Source: Paenibacillus sinopodophylli | Lineage (GTDB): Bacteria; Bacillota; Bacilli; Paenibacillales; Paenibacillaceae | Length of the DNA stretch: 64,000 nt | Assembly: GCF_005930355.1 (NCBI RefSeq) | Contig: NZ_VDBO01000005.1 | Coordinates: 124,001-188,000, forward strand | Reading direction: 5' to 3' | Part shown: one piece after another, positions 51,164 through 60,933 of the stretch | Numbering within the stretch: position 1 is the first letter of the stretch | Layout of the letters: the number at the start of each line of letters is the position of its first letter | The notes under the pieces: model-generated | Databases searched by the model: none | What the model was told of the DNA's origin: nothing | Seen by the model: the letters and a program-made list of their open reading frames with translations, nothing else | Program-made: the position numbers and the translations under genes

Positions 51164-52606
51164 TTAGTATTGTTTCATTTTGGAACGAATTCTCGGATCA
51201 AAGAACGCATATAGCAAATCAACAATCACATTTACGATGGAAATCGTAATGGCGGTATAGACAACTCCGCCCATAATGCTTGGGATATCAGGTATGAACT
51301 GCTTATCTACGATATAGCTTCCGATACCGCTAATATTGAACACTTTCTCCGTTACGGCTGCTCCGCCGAGCATAGCGCCGAACTGCAAGCCGATAACGGT
51401 AATAATCGGGATAAGCGCATTGCCGACAGCATGCTTCCAAAGCACATGTCTGCGAGCGAGTCCCTTTGCTTTGGCAGTCGTAATATAATCCTCATGGATG
51501 ACCTCGAGCGTGGAAGAACGCGTCATCCTGGCTACAGCTGCTGTCAGTCCAGTGCCTAGTACAACAATTGGCATAATTGCAGACAGCCAATTGTTCGGAT
51601 TATAAGTAGCGGGCAACCAGGGCAGTTTAATAGAGAAGTTTAGAATGAATATAAGCCCTTGCCAGAAATTAGGAATGGACAATCCGAGCAAGGCAATAAA
51701 CATAAAGGTATAATCGAGAAAAGAATTCGGCCTTGTAGCAGATATGATCCCGATCGGCAGAGCGATTAGAACAGCAATCAACGTGGCAATAAACGTTAAA
51801 GTTAATGTAACTGGAAATTTATTCGCGATTGCTGTTGTTACGTTCTCGTTGCCGGCAAATGATTTGCCAAGATCAAAGGTTAATATGCCCTTAATCGTGT
51901 TCCATAGCTGGACAAGGTAAGGCTGATCCAACCCGTAAATATGATTGAAGGTTGCGATTTGTTCCGCAGTTGCTGTCTCCCCCAGCAGATTCGCAGCCGG
52001 ATTCATCGGCGAGATGTAAAGAATCGTAAAGACGAGGAATGCGACTCCAAAAATAACGAAAATGGCCATGAACAGCCGTTCTGCGATATATTTCACATAA
52101 GGATTTGCATAGATAGCCATCAGCAGATACATGGGCAATCCAATAATAACCGAAAGAACCAAGAAGAAAGGGTTCATTGCTAATGAGTGGTAAGTGTCAC
52201 CGAACGTGATTTTTAATCCGCTTTCTTCAGAAAGGCGTTCTTTTAACTGCACTTGCAGCGTTTCTTCGAATTTCTGTGAAGCTAGCTGCTTTGCCTCCCG
52301 AGCCGTTTGCTCTGTATTGACCGTCTGTCCGAAGAAGCGATGCTTGCGCTCCAGTTGATCCTTTGCTTCTAGAAGCAGCTCGTCAAGATAACCCGATTTC
52401 AGCAGCTTGTTTCTCGTTTCCTCGACGATGCTTGTATAACCACTTTTAGATTTGAGTAGTAGATACGCCACATAGACAATAATAGTCACGGGTGCTCCCG
52501 CAAGCAGAATAAGCAGCCTATAGGTTGGATGTAATAATATTTTGCGGTATGTGGCGGCCAAACGATCAGCATAGCCATTACCCGTTGCAGTAGCGTGCCC
52601 TATCAA
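51164..52606 (-). CDS. Oligopeptide-type ABC permease, DppB/OppB family, with N-terminal extension
   Basis: The DppB-type core begins near residue 178 ([20 protein letters not shown]) and includes FGKS-like LGKSFAG, the EAA loop [24 protein letters not shown] and a C-terminal [12 protein letters not shown]. About 175 extra residues precede it: one membrane helix near residues 35-55, a Lys/Glu/Gln-rich probable coiled coil (about 65-135), then another helix. The TTG at 52606 is chosen because AAAAGGAG lies 9 nt upstream; the TTG at 52630 has no ribosome binding site. First gene of the minus-strand operon, with a good promoter 60-90 bp upstream. Confidence 0.88.
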   Translation of the reverse strand: MIGHATATGNGYADRLAATYRKILLHPTYRLLILLAGAPVTIIVYVAYLLLKSKSGYTSIVEETRNKLLKSGYLDELLLEAKDQLERKHRFFGQTVNTEQTAREAKQLASQKFEETLQVQLKERLSEESGLKITFGDTYHSLAMNPFFLVLSVIIGLPMYLLMAIYANPYVKYIAERLFMAIFVIFGVAFLVFTILYISPMNPAANLLGETATAEQIATFNHIYGLDQPYLVQLWNTIKGILTFDLGKSFAGNENVTTAIANKFPVTLTLTFIATLIAVLIALPIGIISATRPNSFLDYTFMFIALLGLSIPNFWQGLIFILNFSIKLPWLPATYNPNNWLSAIMPIVVLGTGLTAAVARMTRSSTLEVIHEDYITTAKAKGLARRHVLWKHAVGNALIPIITVIGLQFGAMLGGAAVTEKVFNISGIGSYIVDKQFIPDIPSIMGGVVYTAITISIVNVIVDLLYAFFDPRIRSKMKQY

Positions 52607-52666
52607 GCTAGTCCGCTCCTTTTCGTTCAAACTTTTTTAATTGCATTATTCCGATCGATATAGTAG

Positions 52667-52695
52667 ATTTTATTTTAAGGATTGAAAATTGTCAA
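52667..52695 (-). promoter_or_regulatory. Promoter for the oligopeptide permease operon
   Basis: On the minus strand TTGACA (52690-52695) and TAAAAT (52667-52672) are 17 nt apart. An imperfect 14-bp palindrome (52682-52695) overlaps the -35 box and could be an operator. Confidence 0.75.
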
Positions 52696-52713
52696 TATCC
52701 TTAAATCCTCCTG

Positions 52714-52742
52714 TTGGAATAACACTTTAATCATTATACAAT
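52714..52742 (+). promoter_or_regulatory. Divergent promoter for the double-ATPase gene
   Basis: TTGGAA (52714-52719) and TACAAT (52737-52742) are 17 nt apart. It is back to back with the permease promoter, allowing joint control from the short region between. Confidence 0.6.
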
Positions 52743-52831
52743 ATATAATAAGCATGAGAAATGTTTTAGTAACTTACTTTTTGAAATCTTTATAACTTTT
52801 ATTGGAAAATAATAACAATGCGGGTGACAAT

Positions 52832-54568
52832 ATGCACACATTACTCCAAGTTAACGACTTATCTGTTTCATTCTTTTCTCATGACAAAGAAGTAGAAGCG
52901 GTTCGTCATGTCAGCTTTGAAGTTCATAAAGGCGAGACGCTGGGTATCGTCGGCGAATCTGGGAGCGGGAAGAGTGTCACCGCTAGGACGATTATGAGGC
53001 TGCTTCCCTCGCCGCCTTCTATGGTGAAGAACGGTGAGGTTTTATTCCAAGGCCAGAATCTGGCGTACAAATCCGACAAGGAAATGGAGGCTATCCGGGG
53101 CCGAGATATCGGCATGATCTTTCAAGACCCGATGTCCTCCCTGAATCCGACGATGCGGATCGGCAAACAGATTGAGGAAAGCTTAATGAAGCATCGGAAG
53201 CTGAACAAGCAGCAGGCCAAAGCAGAAGCGATCGAGATGCTGAAGCTCGTGGGCATTCCGAATAGTGAAGCTCGCTACTTACAGTATCCCCATGAATTCT
53301 CCGGCGGTATGCGTCAGCGCGTAATGATTGCTATCGCCTTGGCTTGCCGTCCTTCGCTGCTCATTGCGGACGAGCCGACAACGTCGCTTGATGTGACGAT
53401 TCAGGCACAGATTCTTAATCAGATGAAAGACATACAGAAGCAGCTGGGTACCTCTATTATTTTGATTACACATGATCTTGGCGTAGTGGCGGGCATGTGC
53501 GACCGCGTCGTCGTCATGAAAGATGGAGAGATCGTTGAGACGGGAACGACGGAGCAAATATTCGCGAATCCCCAGCATCCATATACAGTGAAGCTGCTGA
53601 GCGCCTTGCCGCGGCTCGATGAGAAGAAAAAACCAAAGCCTGCTCCGAAGCTGTCCCGCCCAGAAGATGGCGTGCCCCTGCTCCAGGTAAGGTCGTTAAA
53701 GCAATACTTCGATATGGGCAAAGGACAGATTGTTAAAGCCGTTAATGATATTAGCTTCGACATTCGGGCAGGTGAGACGCTTGGCGTGGTTGGAGAATCC
53801 GGAAGCGGCAAATCCACGACGGGGCGTACAATACTTCGTCTAAATGAGCCAACAGGAGGCGAGGTTCTATACCGGGGTATTCCGCTGCAGCAATTGAACC
53901 GCACGGAGATGAAGACAATGAGGCGGCATATGGGGATGATATTCCAGGATCCCTATGCATCCTTGAACCCGAGGCTGCGCATCGTTGATATTATCGGCGA
54001 AGCGCTCGATGTGCATGGGATAGCTTCTTCGAAGCAGGAGCGTCAGCGACGCGTCGAGGAGCTGCTGGAGATGGTGGGCCTGGATGCGTCGCATGCGCTT
54101 CGGTATCCGCATGAGTTCTCCGGCGGTCAGCGACAGCGAATTGGCATCGCGCGGACACTAGCTGTTGAGCCGGAATTTATCGTATGCGATGAACCATTAT
54201 CGGCGCTGGACGTTTCCATTCAAGCTCAGATTGTGAAGCTGCTTGAGGAACTCCAACAAAGGCTTGGACTTACCTACCTCTTTATCGCTCACGACTTGTC
54301 CATGGTCAAGCATATAAGCGACCGGGTAGCGGTCATGTACAAAGGCAAGATTGTTGAGCTTGCCGAGAGTGAGGAGCTGTACGCCAACCCGATTCATGCT
54401 TATACGAAGTCGCTGCTCGCAGCGATTCCGGTACCTGATCCAAAGGTCGAATCGCAGAAGAAGGCAGTTCCGCATACTGAAGCCGCCAAGGCCGATCCCT
54501 ACGGGCTGGAGCACTCTACTTTTGTAGAAGTGAGGAAGGGGCACTGGGTCGCAATTGCAGACAATTAA
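52832..54568 (+). CDS. Double ABC ATPase for oligopeptide import (DppD-DppF fused type)
   Basis: Two complete ATP-binding cassettes lie in one 578-residue chain. The first has GESGSGKS (Walker A), FSGGMRQR (signature) and LLIADEPTTSLDV (Walker B). After a PKPAPKLSRP-type linker the second has GESGSGKS, FSGGQRQR and FIVCDEPLSALDV. Each is followed by the oligopeptide-family C-terminal segment (HPYTVKLLSALPR; HAYTKSLLAAIPVP). This is the GsiA-like fused layout in place of separate DppD and DppF. The ATG at 52832 with GGGTGA just upstream is preferred over TTG 52802. It is divergent from the permease and binding-protein genes and completes that importer. Confidence 0.92.
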   Translation: MHTLLQVNDLSVSFFSHDKEVEAVRHVSFEVHKGETLGIVGESGSGKSVTARTIMRLLPSPPSMVKNGEVLFQGQNLAYKSDKEMEAIRGRDIGMIFQDPMSSLNPTMRIGKQIEESLMKHRKLNKQQAKAEAIEMLKLVGIPNSEARYLQYPHEFSGGMRQRVMIAIALACRPSLLIADEPTTSLDVTIQAQILNQMKDIQKQLGTSIILITHDLGVVAGMCDRVVVMKDGEIVETGTTEQIFANPQHPYTVKLLSALPRLDEKKKPKPAPKLSRPEDGVPLLQVRSLKQYFDMGKGQIVKAVNDISFDIRAGETLGVVGESGSGKSTTGRTILRLNEPTGGEVLYRGIPLQQLNRTEMKTMRRHMGMIFQDPYASLNPRLRIVDIIGEALDVHGIASSKQERQRRVEELLEMVGLDASHALRYPHEFSGGQRQRIGIARTLAVEPEFIVCDEPLSALDVSIQAQIVKLLEELQQRLGLTYLFIAHDLSMVKHISDRVAVMYKGKIVELAESEELYANPIHAYTKSLLAAIPVPDPKVESQKKAVPHTEAAKADPYGLEHSTFVEVRKGHWVAIADN

Positions 54569-54576
54569 ACATTGAG

Positions 54577-54609
54577 AACGGTCTTCCAATTACAGGAAGG
54601 CCGTTTTTT
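54577..54609 (+). terminator. Terminator of the double-ATPase gene
   Basis: AACGGTCTTCC pairs with GGAAGGCCGTT (one T.G wobble), loop AATTACA, then a T run. Confidence 0.9.
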
Positions 54610-54752
54610 GTTTTGTATGCCTGAGGGGTTGTTTTCTTTACATTTCTATAATAATTGAACATTCTCTCTATAGTTTATGCATAGTCAGTGACGGTCGGCC
54701 AGCCCATAATTAGAGCTAGGAATGACAACATTCGACAAGGGGGACGAAAGGT

Positions 54753-56081
54753 TTGAAACATGCAAAACGAAAGTCTGCTTTACTGTTCATGTGCAGCCTG
54801 TTATTCGTGTTGACCGCATGCAGCGGAAACAATGGTAGTACGGAGCAGCCGGATACGGTCGTTAAGGAGGGCGAAGGTTCAAAGAAACAGATTACTCTGA
54901 CCTTCCAGAATCATTATCCCGATGCTACTGATGTCCAGCACAAGGTAATGAGGCAAATTACGGATGATTACATGGCAGCCAACCCGAATATTAAGATCGA
55001 AGTAGATTCCCTGAATATTGACCAGCAAAAAATTAAACTTAAGACGCAAGCGGCATCCAATGATATGCCGGATATAACGGTAGTGAACGCAGCAGCGCAG
55101 ATGGCGCCATTCGTCGAAGGCGGCAAGCTGGCGCCTCTCAATGATATTTTAGACCGTGATGGTCTCGGTGCAAGCTTCCATAAAGGTATTTTAGATTACT
55201 ATACGTTCGACGATAACGTGTACGCGCTGCCTGATGGCAACAACATTGCCGTCATTTATTACAACAAAGAACTGTTCGAGCAGGCAGGCGTAGCCATTCC
55301 AACGACGTTCGATGATTTGATCAAGGCGGCAGAAACGTTCAATGGAAAACAAATCATTCCCATGGTTGTAGGGGAGAAAGAAACGTGGACCGGCTCCTAC
55401 TTCTTCATGAATATCCTCCTTCGTCTGGCTGGGCCGGGCTACCTGAGCGATGTTCAAGCGAAAACAAAGGATTTCATGGACCCTGCATTTGTTCAATCGG
55501 TTGCGAAGTTCCGCGAATTCATTGAAGCAAAGGGCTTCCAGGAAGGGGCAACCTCCTACGATTATGATTCTGCGGAGAGTCTGTTCACATCCGGCAAGGC
55601 GGCTATGTATTTCATGGGCACTTGGGCGACTGGGGCAATGGATGACGCAGAGATTAAAGGGAAGGTCGGTGTATTCCCTTTCCCTACAGTAGACGGTAAA
55701 GGTGATCTGGATGAATATATGCTGGGCCCGGGCACAGGCTTCGCCTTGTCAGCGAACAGTGCGCATCTGGAAGAAGCGAAGGATTTCCTTCATTATTTTA
55801 TGACCAATTATCCGAAGGTATCGTTTGAATTCAAAAACGCAGTTGGCGTGGCACAAGTTGTGCAAGGAGATTTTGCACAAGCCGGGTATTCGCAGCTGGC
55901 GATTGACGTACTCGATATTTTTAAGAAGGTAAAAGGCGGAGATATTGCTTTCGATAATACGATGGATCCAAGTACGACACAGACGCATCTTAACAGTATT
56001 CAGAATCTGTTCGTATCCTCCATTCCACCGGAAGATACCGCTCGAGAGCATCAGAATGCATTTGCAGCCAACAACCAGTAA
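54753..56081 (+). CDS. Sugar ABC transporter substrate-binding lipoprotein (family 1)
   Basis: A lipoprotein signal peptide ends in LTACSG with Cys23 as the lipid site. The mature part is a family 1 extracellular solute-binding protein (442 residues), with NIKIEVDSLNIDQQ, DMPDITVVNAAAQMAPFVEGGKL, NIAVIYYNKELFEQAGVAIPTTFDDLI and SLFTSGKAAMYFMGTWATG. The start is TTG, about 9 nt after AAGGGGG. It heads an operon with two sugar permeases and the YesMN pair. No ATPase is in the operon, as is usual for Bacillota importers that share MsmX-type ATPases. The ligand is probably an oligosaccharide. Confidence 0.92.
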   Translation: MKHAKRKSALLFMCSLLFVLTACSGNNGSTEQPDTVVKEGEGSKKQITLTFQNHYPDATDVQHKVMRQITDDYMAANPNIKIEVDSLNIDQQKIKLKTQAASNDMPDITVVNAAAQMAPFVEGGKLAPLNDILDRDGLGASFHKGILDYYTFDDNVYALPDGNNIAVIYYNKELFEQAGVAIPTTFDDLIKAAETFNGKQIIPMVVGEKETWTGSYFFMNILLRLAGPGYLSDVQAKTKDFMDPAFVQSVAKFREFIEAKGFQEGATSYDYDSAESLFTSGKAAMYFMGTWATGAMDDAEIKGKVGVFPFPTVDGKGDLDEYMLGPGTGFALSANSAHLEEAKDFLHYFMTNYPKVSFEFKNAVGVAQVVQGDFAQAGYSQLAIDVLDIFKKVKGGDIAFDNTMDPSTTQTHLNSIQNLFVSSIPPEDTAREHQNAFAANNQ

Positions 56082-56116
56082 ACGAAATCAGCTAAAGCAA
56101 GGGAGAGGATAATTCG

Positions 56117-57007
56117 ATGCACGCCGCCAAAATTTCAAAACTAACCCTTTCGGTTTTCGTTCTCCCTTGTCTGATTTTATATGTGGTGCTCGTATTCGTA
56201 CCGATTTCCGTCGCCGCCTATTATTCCCTGTTCCAGTGGAATGGCATCGGAGAGAAGCTGTTTGTCGGCCTGTCCAACTATTCAACGATGCTGGCTCATG
56301 ATCCTGTCTTTTGGCCATCGGTGTGGAGAACGATTATGTTTGCATTCTTCTCGATGGCTGAGATTCCTATCGCCTTGCTCATTGCCGTGCTTCTGACCCG
56401 TTATGTGCGCAAGCCAAATTTCCTCGTTTCGAGTTACTTTCTGCCGGTCATTCTTTCGGTGGTCGTAATCGGACAGCTGTGGAAATCGATCTACAATCCG
56501 GCCTCGCTTGGCGGACTGCTGAACAATGCTCTCGATTTTGTAGGGTTAGAATCATGGACGAGAACGTGGCTTGCTGATCCTGAGGTATCGATTTTTGCTT
56601 TGTTCTTCGTATCGCTCTGGCAGTATCTGGGCTACCATATTCTGATTCAGTTTACCGGTATTCAGAATATTTCGCAGGAGGTTTACGAAGCAGCCAAAAT
56701 CGATGGCGCGGACGGTTGGAAAGCAGACCGTTACATCACGTTCCCGCTCGTCGTTCCTGTCTTCAAAATTTCGATGGTTCTAGCCGTAATCGGTTCCTTG
56801 AAGGTATTCGACATGGTAATGGTGATGACCGCGGGCGGCCCGGCACATGCGACCGAGGTCATCTCGACCCATATGTACAATAAGACATTTGCGGCGCTAG
56901 AGTACGGATACGGGAGCGCGATCTCCATCTTCCTGGTCGTGGAATGCTTGCTGGCAACGGTGCTGCTCAATAAATTGTTCAAAAGCTCCGAAGACAGCAT
57001 GCAGTAG
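56117..57007 (+). CDS. Sugar ABC transporter permease (UgpA/MalF type)
   Basis: This 296-residue protein has six membrane helices, an N-terminal PCLILYVVLVFVPISVAAYYSL helix, the FQWNGIGEKLFVGLSNYSTM periplasmic stretch and the ATPase-contact EAA loop EVYEAAKIDGADGWKADRYITFPLV. These mark it as the MalF/UgpA-like partner of the MalG-like permease that follows. GGGAGAGG lies about 7 nt upstream. It works with the binding protein encoded 35 bp upstream. Confidence 0.93.
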   Translation: MHAAKISKLTLSVFVLPCLILYVVLVFVPISVAAYYSLFQWNGIGEKLFVGLSNYSTMLAHDPVFWPSVWRTIMFAFFSMAEIPIALLIAVLLTRYVRKPNFLVSSYFLPVILSVVVIGQLWKSIYNPASLGGLLNNALDFVGLESWTRTWLADPEVSIFALFFVSLWQYLGYHILIQFTGIQNISQEVYEAAKIDGADGWKADRYITFPLVVPVFKISMVLAVIGSLKVFDMVMVMTAGGPAHATEVISTHMYNKTFAALEYGYGSAISIFLVVECLLATVLLNKLFKSSEDSMQ

Positions 57008-57064
57008 TTAGTTATCATGTCCGGGAAGCATGGGAAGGAATAACAGGCAGTGAGGTGGACGGAA

Positions 57065-57880
57065 ATGAGAAAAATAGCAGTATGGATATTGTTTTCAATT
57101 CTTTTTATAACACAGGTGTATCCGTTAGTATGGCTTCTGCTTTATTCATTCAAGACGAATAAGGAGATTATGTCGGGGCAATTTATGTCGCTGCCAGCTG
57201 CACTGCAGTGGGACAATTATACCTCGGCCTATACCGCGGGTCATTATTTGCAATATTTAATGAACAGCCTAATCGTCGTGAGTATTACGCTGCTGTTCAC
57301 TTTGGTATTAAGTGCAATGGTCTCCTATGCAATTACTCGGTTCAATTGGAAATGGGGCAAGGCAGTCATGCTGTTGTTCTTGATCGGGATCATGATTCCG
57401 ATTCAATCGACGCTGCTGCCGCTCGTGGTCATATTTAAAAATATTGGCATTCTGAATACGCATCTCTCGCTTATTCTACCGTACATCGCCTTTGCGATTC
57501 CGATCGCGGTCTTCATCCTGTCGGGCTTCTTCCGGACGGTGCCTCGTGAAATCGAGGAGTCCGCGAGCATGGATGGGGCGTCGGTTTACCGCATTTTCTT
57601 TAACATTATGCTGCCGATTATTGCTCCTCCGCTCATGACCGTAACGATTCTGACGTTCATTGACGTATGGAACGAGTATATTCTGGCATCGACGTTCATC
57701 TCTAAAATCAGCTTGAAAACACTGCCTTTCGGGATTTACAGCTTCTTCAGCCAGTATTCAACGAATCATGGAGCGATTGGAGCCTATTTAATAATGGGTG
57801 CAATACCAGTTATAACCATTTACTTCATACTGTCTGAAAAAATAACGAAAGGAATGGTTGCGGGAGCGATAAAAGGCTGA
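57065..57880 (+). CDS. Sugar ABC transporter permease (MalG/UgpE type)
   Basis: This 271-residue permease starts at ATG 57065, about 7 nt after GAGGTGG; the GTG at 57050 overlaps that site. It has six membrane helices, the N-terminal QVYPLVWLLLYSFKTNKEIM and the EAA loop EIEESASMDGASVYRIFFNIMLPII, ending EKITKGMVAGAIKG, the usual family C-terminus. It completes the sugar importer. The sensor kinase follows 59 bp downstream. Confidence 0.93.
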   Translation: MRKIAVWILFSILFITQVYPLVWLLLYSFKTNKEIMSGQFMSLPAALQWDNYTSAYTAGHYLQYLMNSLIVVSITLLFTLVLSAMVSYAITRFNWKWGKAVMLLFLIGIMIPIQSTLLPLVVIFKNIGILNTHLSLILPYIAFAIPIAVFILSGFFRTVPREIEESASMDGASVYRIFFNIMLPIIAPPLMTVTILTFIDVWNEYILASTFISKISLKTLPFGIYSFFSQYSTNHGAIGAYLIMGAIPVITIYFILSEKITKGMVAGAIKG

Positions 57881-57939
57881 AATATCGTGTTATAATGCGA
57901 ACATTATTCATTATATTGCTACGAAAAAGGTGTTCAATA

Positions 57940-59724
57940 ATGATGACAATGTTCAAGTTTCGTTCATTTGGCACACGGTTATTTCTTTTATTCTCAGCAT
58001 GCTCGTTCTGCCTGCTAATCGTATTTTCGTTATCGTATTCGAAACGATCTACCGAGCAGATCAACAGTATGCTTGGCGATGCGGCGTACAAAAACGTGTC
58101 CCAGGCCCGCGAGCATGTGGAGCTGCTCCTGAAGGGCTATGACAGCCTAAGTCGATCCATTGTCACCAACACCGATATTCAACGTTTGCTCGGCAAAAAA
58201 GAGCCCAATTCAGCAGTAAAGGCAATCAACGAGAGGACCATTACGAATGCGCTGGGTTCTATCTACTATTCTTGGGATGATGTTCTGGGCATCCACTTGT
58301 TTAATTTAGACCATGGCTTGTACAGCTATGGAAGCAGCACGCAAGTGATTGATCCAGAATATGCCAGCCGAGCATGGTATGAGCAGATTAAGCAATCTGC
58401 CGGAGAAACCGTATGGATTGGTATGAGACAGCATTCGGTTATCGACCAGAACGAGCAGGGGTCTGTATTCATATTTGGAAGGAAACTGACGGATTTGCAC
58501 AAATCCCATTCGATCGGCATGGTGCTGATCGAGATTAAGCCGAACGCGCTGCAGACGATACTCAGCAATATGAACGTCACGGATCATACGATATCGTTTC
58601 TTGCGGAGTCTGACCAAATTATTGCCCATTTGGATGTATCGTTGCTCCAGTCGGAGCCGAGCGTTACGCTGCCGATGATTGAGAATGCTACGTCCAGCCG
58701 CTTTGTTGCGGGTGATGAGCAGATTGTCGTGTCCAAGCTGAGTACGAACAATTGGTATGCGGTAAGCTTGACGCCGATATCCGACTTGACGGTAGAGATT
58801 AATACGATTCAGCGGCTGCTGACGGGTTTGACCATTGGATTGCTTGTCGTATCACTCGTATTCGCCTTACTGGTCTCGGTTACGTTTACGGCACCGCTCA
58901 AACAATTAATGCGACATATGAGACTCGTGGGCCAAGGGAAATTCGAGGAGGTTCCTGTTCGAAAATCATTCAAGGAAACCGAGCTGCTGACCGAGGGCTT
59001 CAATCAGATGGTACGGCGCATTAACGAGCTGATTGAATGGAACAATCAGGTTTCTGAGAGTGAGAAAATTGCACAGCTGAACGCACTGCAATCGCAAGTG
59101 AATCCACATTTTCTTTACAATACGCTCGATATGGTGTATTGGATGCTCGATGAGAAGGACAATGAATATTTGGGCAATGTCGTATTGGCCTTATCCAGCA
59201 TTTTTCGTTATAGCAGTGATTGGTCGAATGGCTCCTCCGCCACGCTTGGAGAGGAGATGGAGCAGATTCGGCGCTACGCTCTAATCACACAGGCCCGTTT
59301 CGGCGATAAGCTGAAATTCGAATTCGAAGGAGAAGAGTATGGTCTCGATTTGACACTCCCTAAGATGACGCTGCAGCCAATCGTCGAGAATGCTGTCATC
59401 CATGGCATTGGTCATTCGGGTAGTGGAGGGGTCGTCCGAATTTCAGTCGCGCGTCTGGACCAGCTTCTTGTCATTACCATCGAGGATAATGGTATCGGCA
59501 TTGCGCCAGAGAAGGTCGACGTCATGAACGAAATGTTTGAAAATTCTGTACCTTTGGGCGGGCGATCTGGTGTAGGGCTTGCTAATGTTCATCGCAGGCT
59601 TGCCTATCGCTTCGGGACGGCCTACGGGCTTTCGGTCCGATCTGCTGTTGGCCAAGGCTCACAGGTCATTATCACTTTGCCGTTCCAAGGAACTCGGCGT
59701 GCAGACAGGGAGGCAGCGTTATGA
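57940..59724 (+). CDS. Sensor histidine kinase, YesM family
   Basis: The ATG at 57940 has AAAAAGGTG 6 nt upstream; the earlier ATG at 57895 lacks this. A membrane helix (about residues 10-32) is followed by a large extracellular Cache-type sensor (about 35-275), a second helix (about 285-310), HAMP (FTAPLKQLMRHMRLVGQGKF) and the His_kinase domain, with the phosphorylated His in QVNPHFLYNTLDMVYWML. The ATPase part has VENAVIHGIGH, IEDNGIGI and GVGLANVHRRL. This is the layout of YesM-like sensors of extracellular sugars. Its stop overlaps the start of the YesN-type regulator by 4 nt. Confidence 0.93.
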   Translation: MMTMFKFRSFGTRLFLLFSACSFCLLIVFSLSYSKRSTEQINSMLGDAAYKNVSQAREHVELLLKGYDSLSRSIVTNTDIQRLLGKKEPNSAVKAINERTITNALGSIYYSWDDVLGIHLFNLDHGLYSYGSSTQVIDPEYASRAWYEQIKQSAGETVWIGMRQHSVIDQNEQGSVFIFGRKLTDLHKSHSIGMVLIEIKPNALQTILSNMNVTDHTISFLAESDQIIAHLDVSLLQSEPSVTLPMIENATSSRFVAGDEQIVVSKLSTNNWYAVSLTPISDLTVEINTIQRLLTGLTIGLLVVSLVFALLVSVTFTAPLKQLMRHMRLVGQGKFEEVPVRKSFKETELLTEGFNQMVRRINELIEWNNQVSESEKIAQLNALQSQVNPHFLYNTLDMVYWMLDEKDNEYLGNVVLALSSIFRYSSDWSNGSSATLGEEMEQIRRYALITQARFGDKLKFEFEGEEYGLDLTLPKMTLQPIVENAVIHGIGHSGSGGVVRISVARLDQLLVITIEDNGIGIAPEKVDVMNEMFENSVPLGGRSGVGLANVHRRLAYRFGTAYGLSVRSAVGQGSQVIITLPFQGTRRADREAAL

Positions 59725-60896
59725 GGATTCTGATTGTGGATGATGAACCGACGATACGCAATGGGGTGAAACGGACGATCGAGGCTGCCTTTCCGTCTGC
59801 TGTCGTACAAACTGCTGATTCCGGGGAAGCTGCGCTGCTTTGGCTGCCTGAGGTCGACATCGTATTTCTAGATGTCATGATGCCGGGAATGGGTGGGCTG
59901 GAGCTGCTGCGGCTGGGGAAAAAAGACTTTGAGAACATTCGTTGGATCGTCATCTCCGCCTATTCGGATTTTTCTTTCGCGCAGCAGGCGCTTCGTTACG
60001 GTGCGAAAGATTATTTGCTGAAGCCAGTTGGCAAGCAGAAGGTCATTGAATTGCTGCAGGAAGCGGACGAGGCCATACGCGTCGAACGATCGCTTAAGGT
60101 GGAACAAGAGCAACTGGACCGTCATATGCACTACATTCGGGAAGCCGTATTCCAGCGCTGGGCCTCTGGACTTGATACAGGCCACTACGATATGACTCCG
60201 ATTGCGAAGGAATACGCGGGAAGCAGGCTGATTATGGTTAGTCTGCTTCCCGAAGAGGACACCCGCAAAAGTCATTTGCTGGCGGAGGAAGCGCTGTCGG
60301 CTTGGATGAGAAGCAGCGGGAAAGGGTTTTGCGTCAGCTTTGGCCAGCGCTCGCTGCTAGGTGTGTTTCTCGCTTCTGCATCGTTAAGTGAAGAGAACAT
60401 ACTAGCTAAGCTGCAAGTAGCGCTCGGTCAAACGTTAAAAGGATCGTTTCGGCTGCAGGTTTCGCAGCAGGTGGCTTCTTTTGACCATATCCATAAGCAG
60501 GTCACACTCATGCAAGCGCAAGCAGAGGAAACAGTAGAAAAGCTGGGCCTGCCTGAAGCTAACAGCAATGTGATTGTTCAAACGGCGTTAAAGTATATTC
60601 AGGACAATTATCAGAATAATTTGACGCTGGAGAAGGTTGCAGCTGCCGTGTATTTGAATCCCGTCTACTTCAGCCATTTGTTTAAACAAACTAATGGGAT
60701 TGGCTATAAGGAATATGTTATTCAGCTTCGGATCGAACAGGCCAAGGATCTGCTAAAGCATTCAACTTGCAAAATAACAGATATTGCGGAGCGGGTCGGC
60801 TATCAGGATATGAGGCATTTCACGCAAGTATTTCGTAAAGCGGTGTCCATGACCCCTAGTGAATATAGGCTTCAAGAGAGCAAAACGAGTCTTTGA
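59721..60896 (+). CDS. Response regulator, YesN family (receiver plus AraC helix-turn-helix)
   Basis: The receiver domain has D7 and D8, the phosphate-accepting D51 (IVFLDVMMPGMGG) and the conserved Lys in AKDYLLKPVGK. A helical middle region (about 120-280) follows, then an AraC-type DNA-binding domain (about 285-388: VAAAVYLNPVYFSHLFKQT; IAERVGYQDMRHFTQVFRK). The start overlaps the YesM stop (ATGA). It probably activates this locus when the kinase senses sugar outside the cell. Confidence 0.94.
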   Translation: MRILIVDDEPTIRNGVKRTIEAAFPSAVVQTADSGEAALLWLPEVDIVFLDVMMPGMGGLELLRLGKKDFENIRWIVISAYSDFSFAQQALRYGAKDYLLKPVGKQKVIELLQEADEAIRVERSLKVEQEQLDRHMHYIREAVFQRWASGLDTGHYDMTPIAKEYAGSRLIMVSLLPEEDTRKSHLLAEEALSAWMRSSGKGFCVSFGQRSLLGVFLASASLSEENILAKLQVALGQTLKGSFRLQVSQQVASFDHIHKQVTLMQAQAEETVEKLGLPEANSNVIVQTALKYIQDNYQNNLTLEKVAAAVYLNPVYFSHLFKQTNGIGYKEYVIQLRIEQAKDLLKHSTCKITDIAERVGYQDMRHFTQVFRKAVSMTPSEYRLQESKTSL

Positions 60897-60933
60897 TCAT
60901 CAGGCTTTGAACAAGAAATAGGAGGGATTGTAG

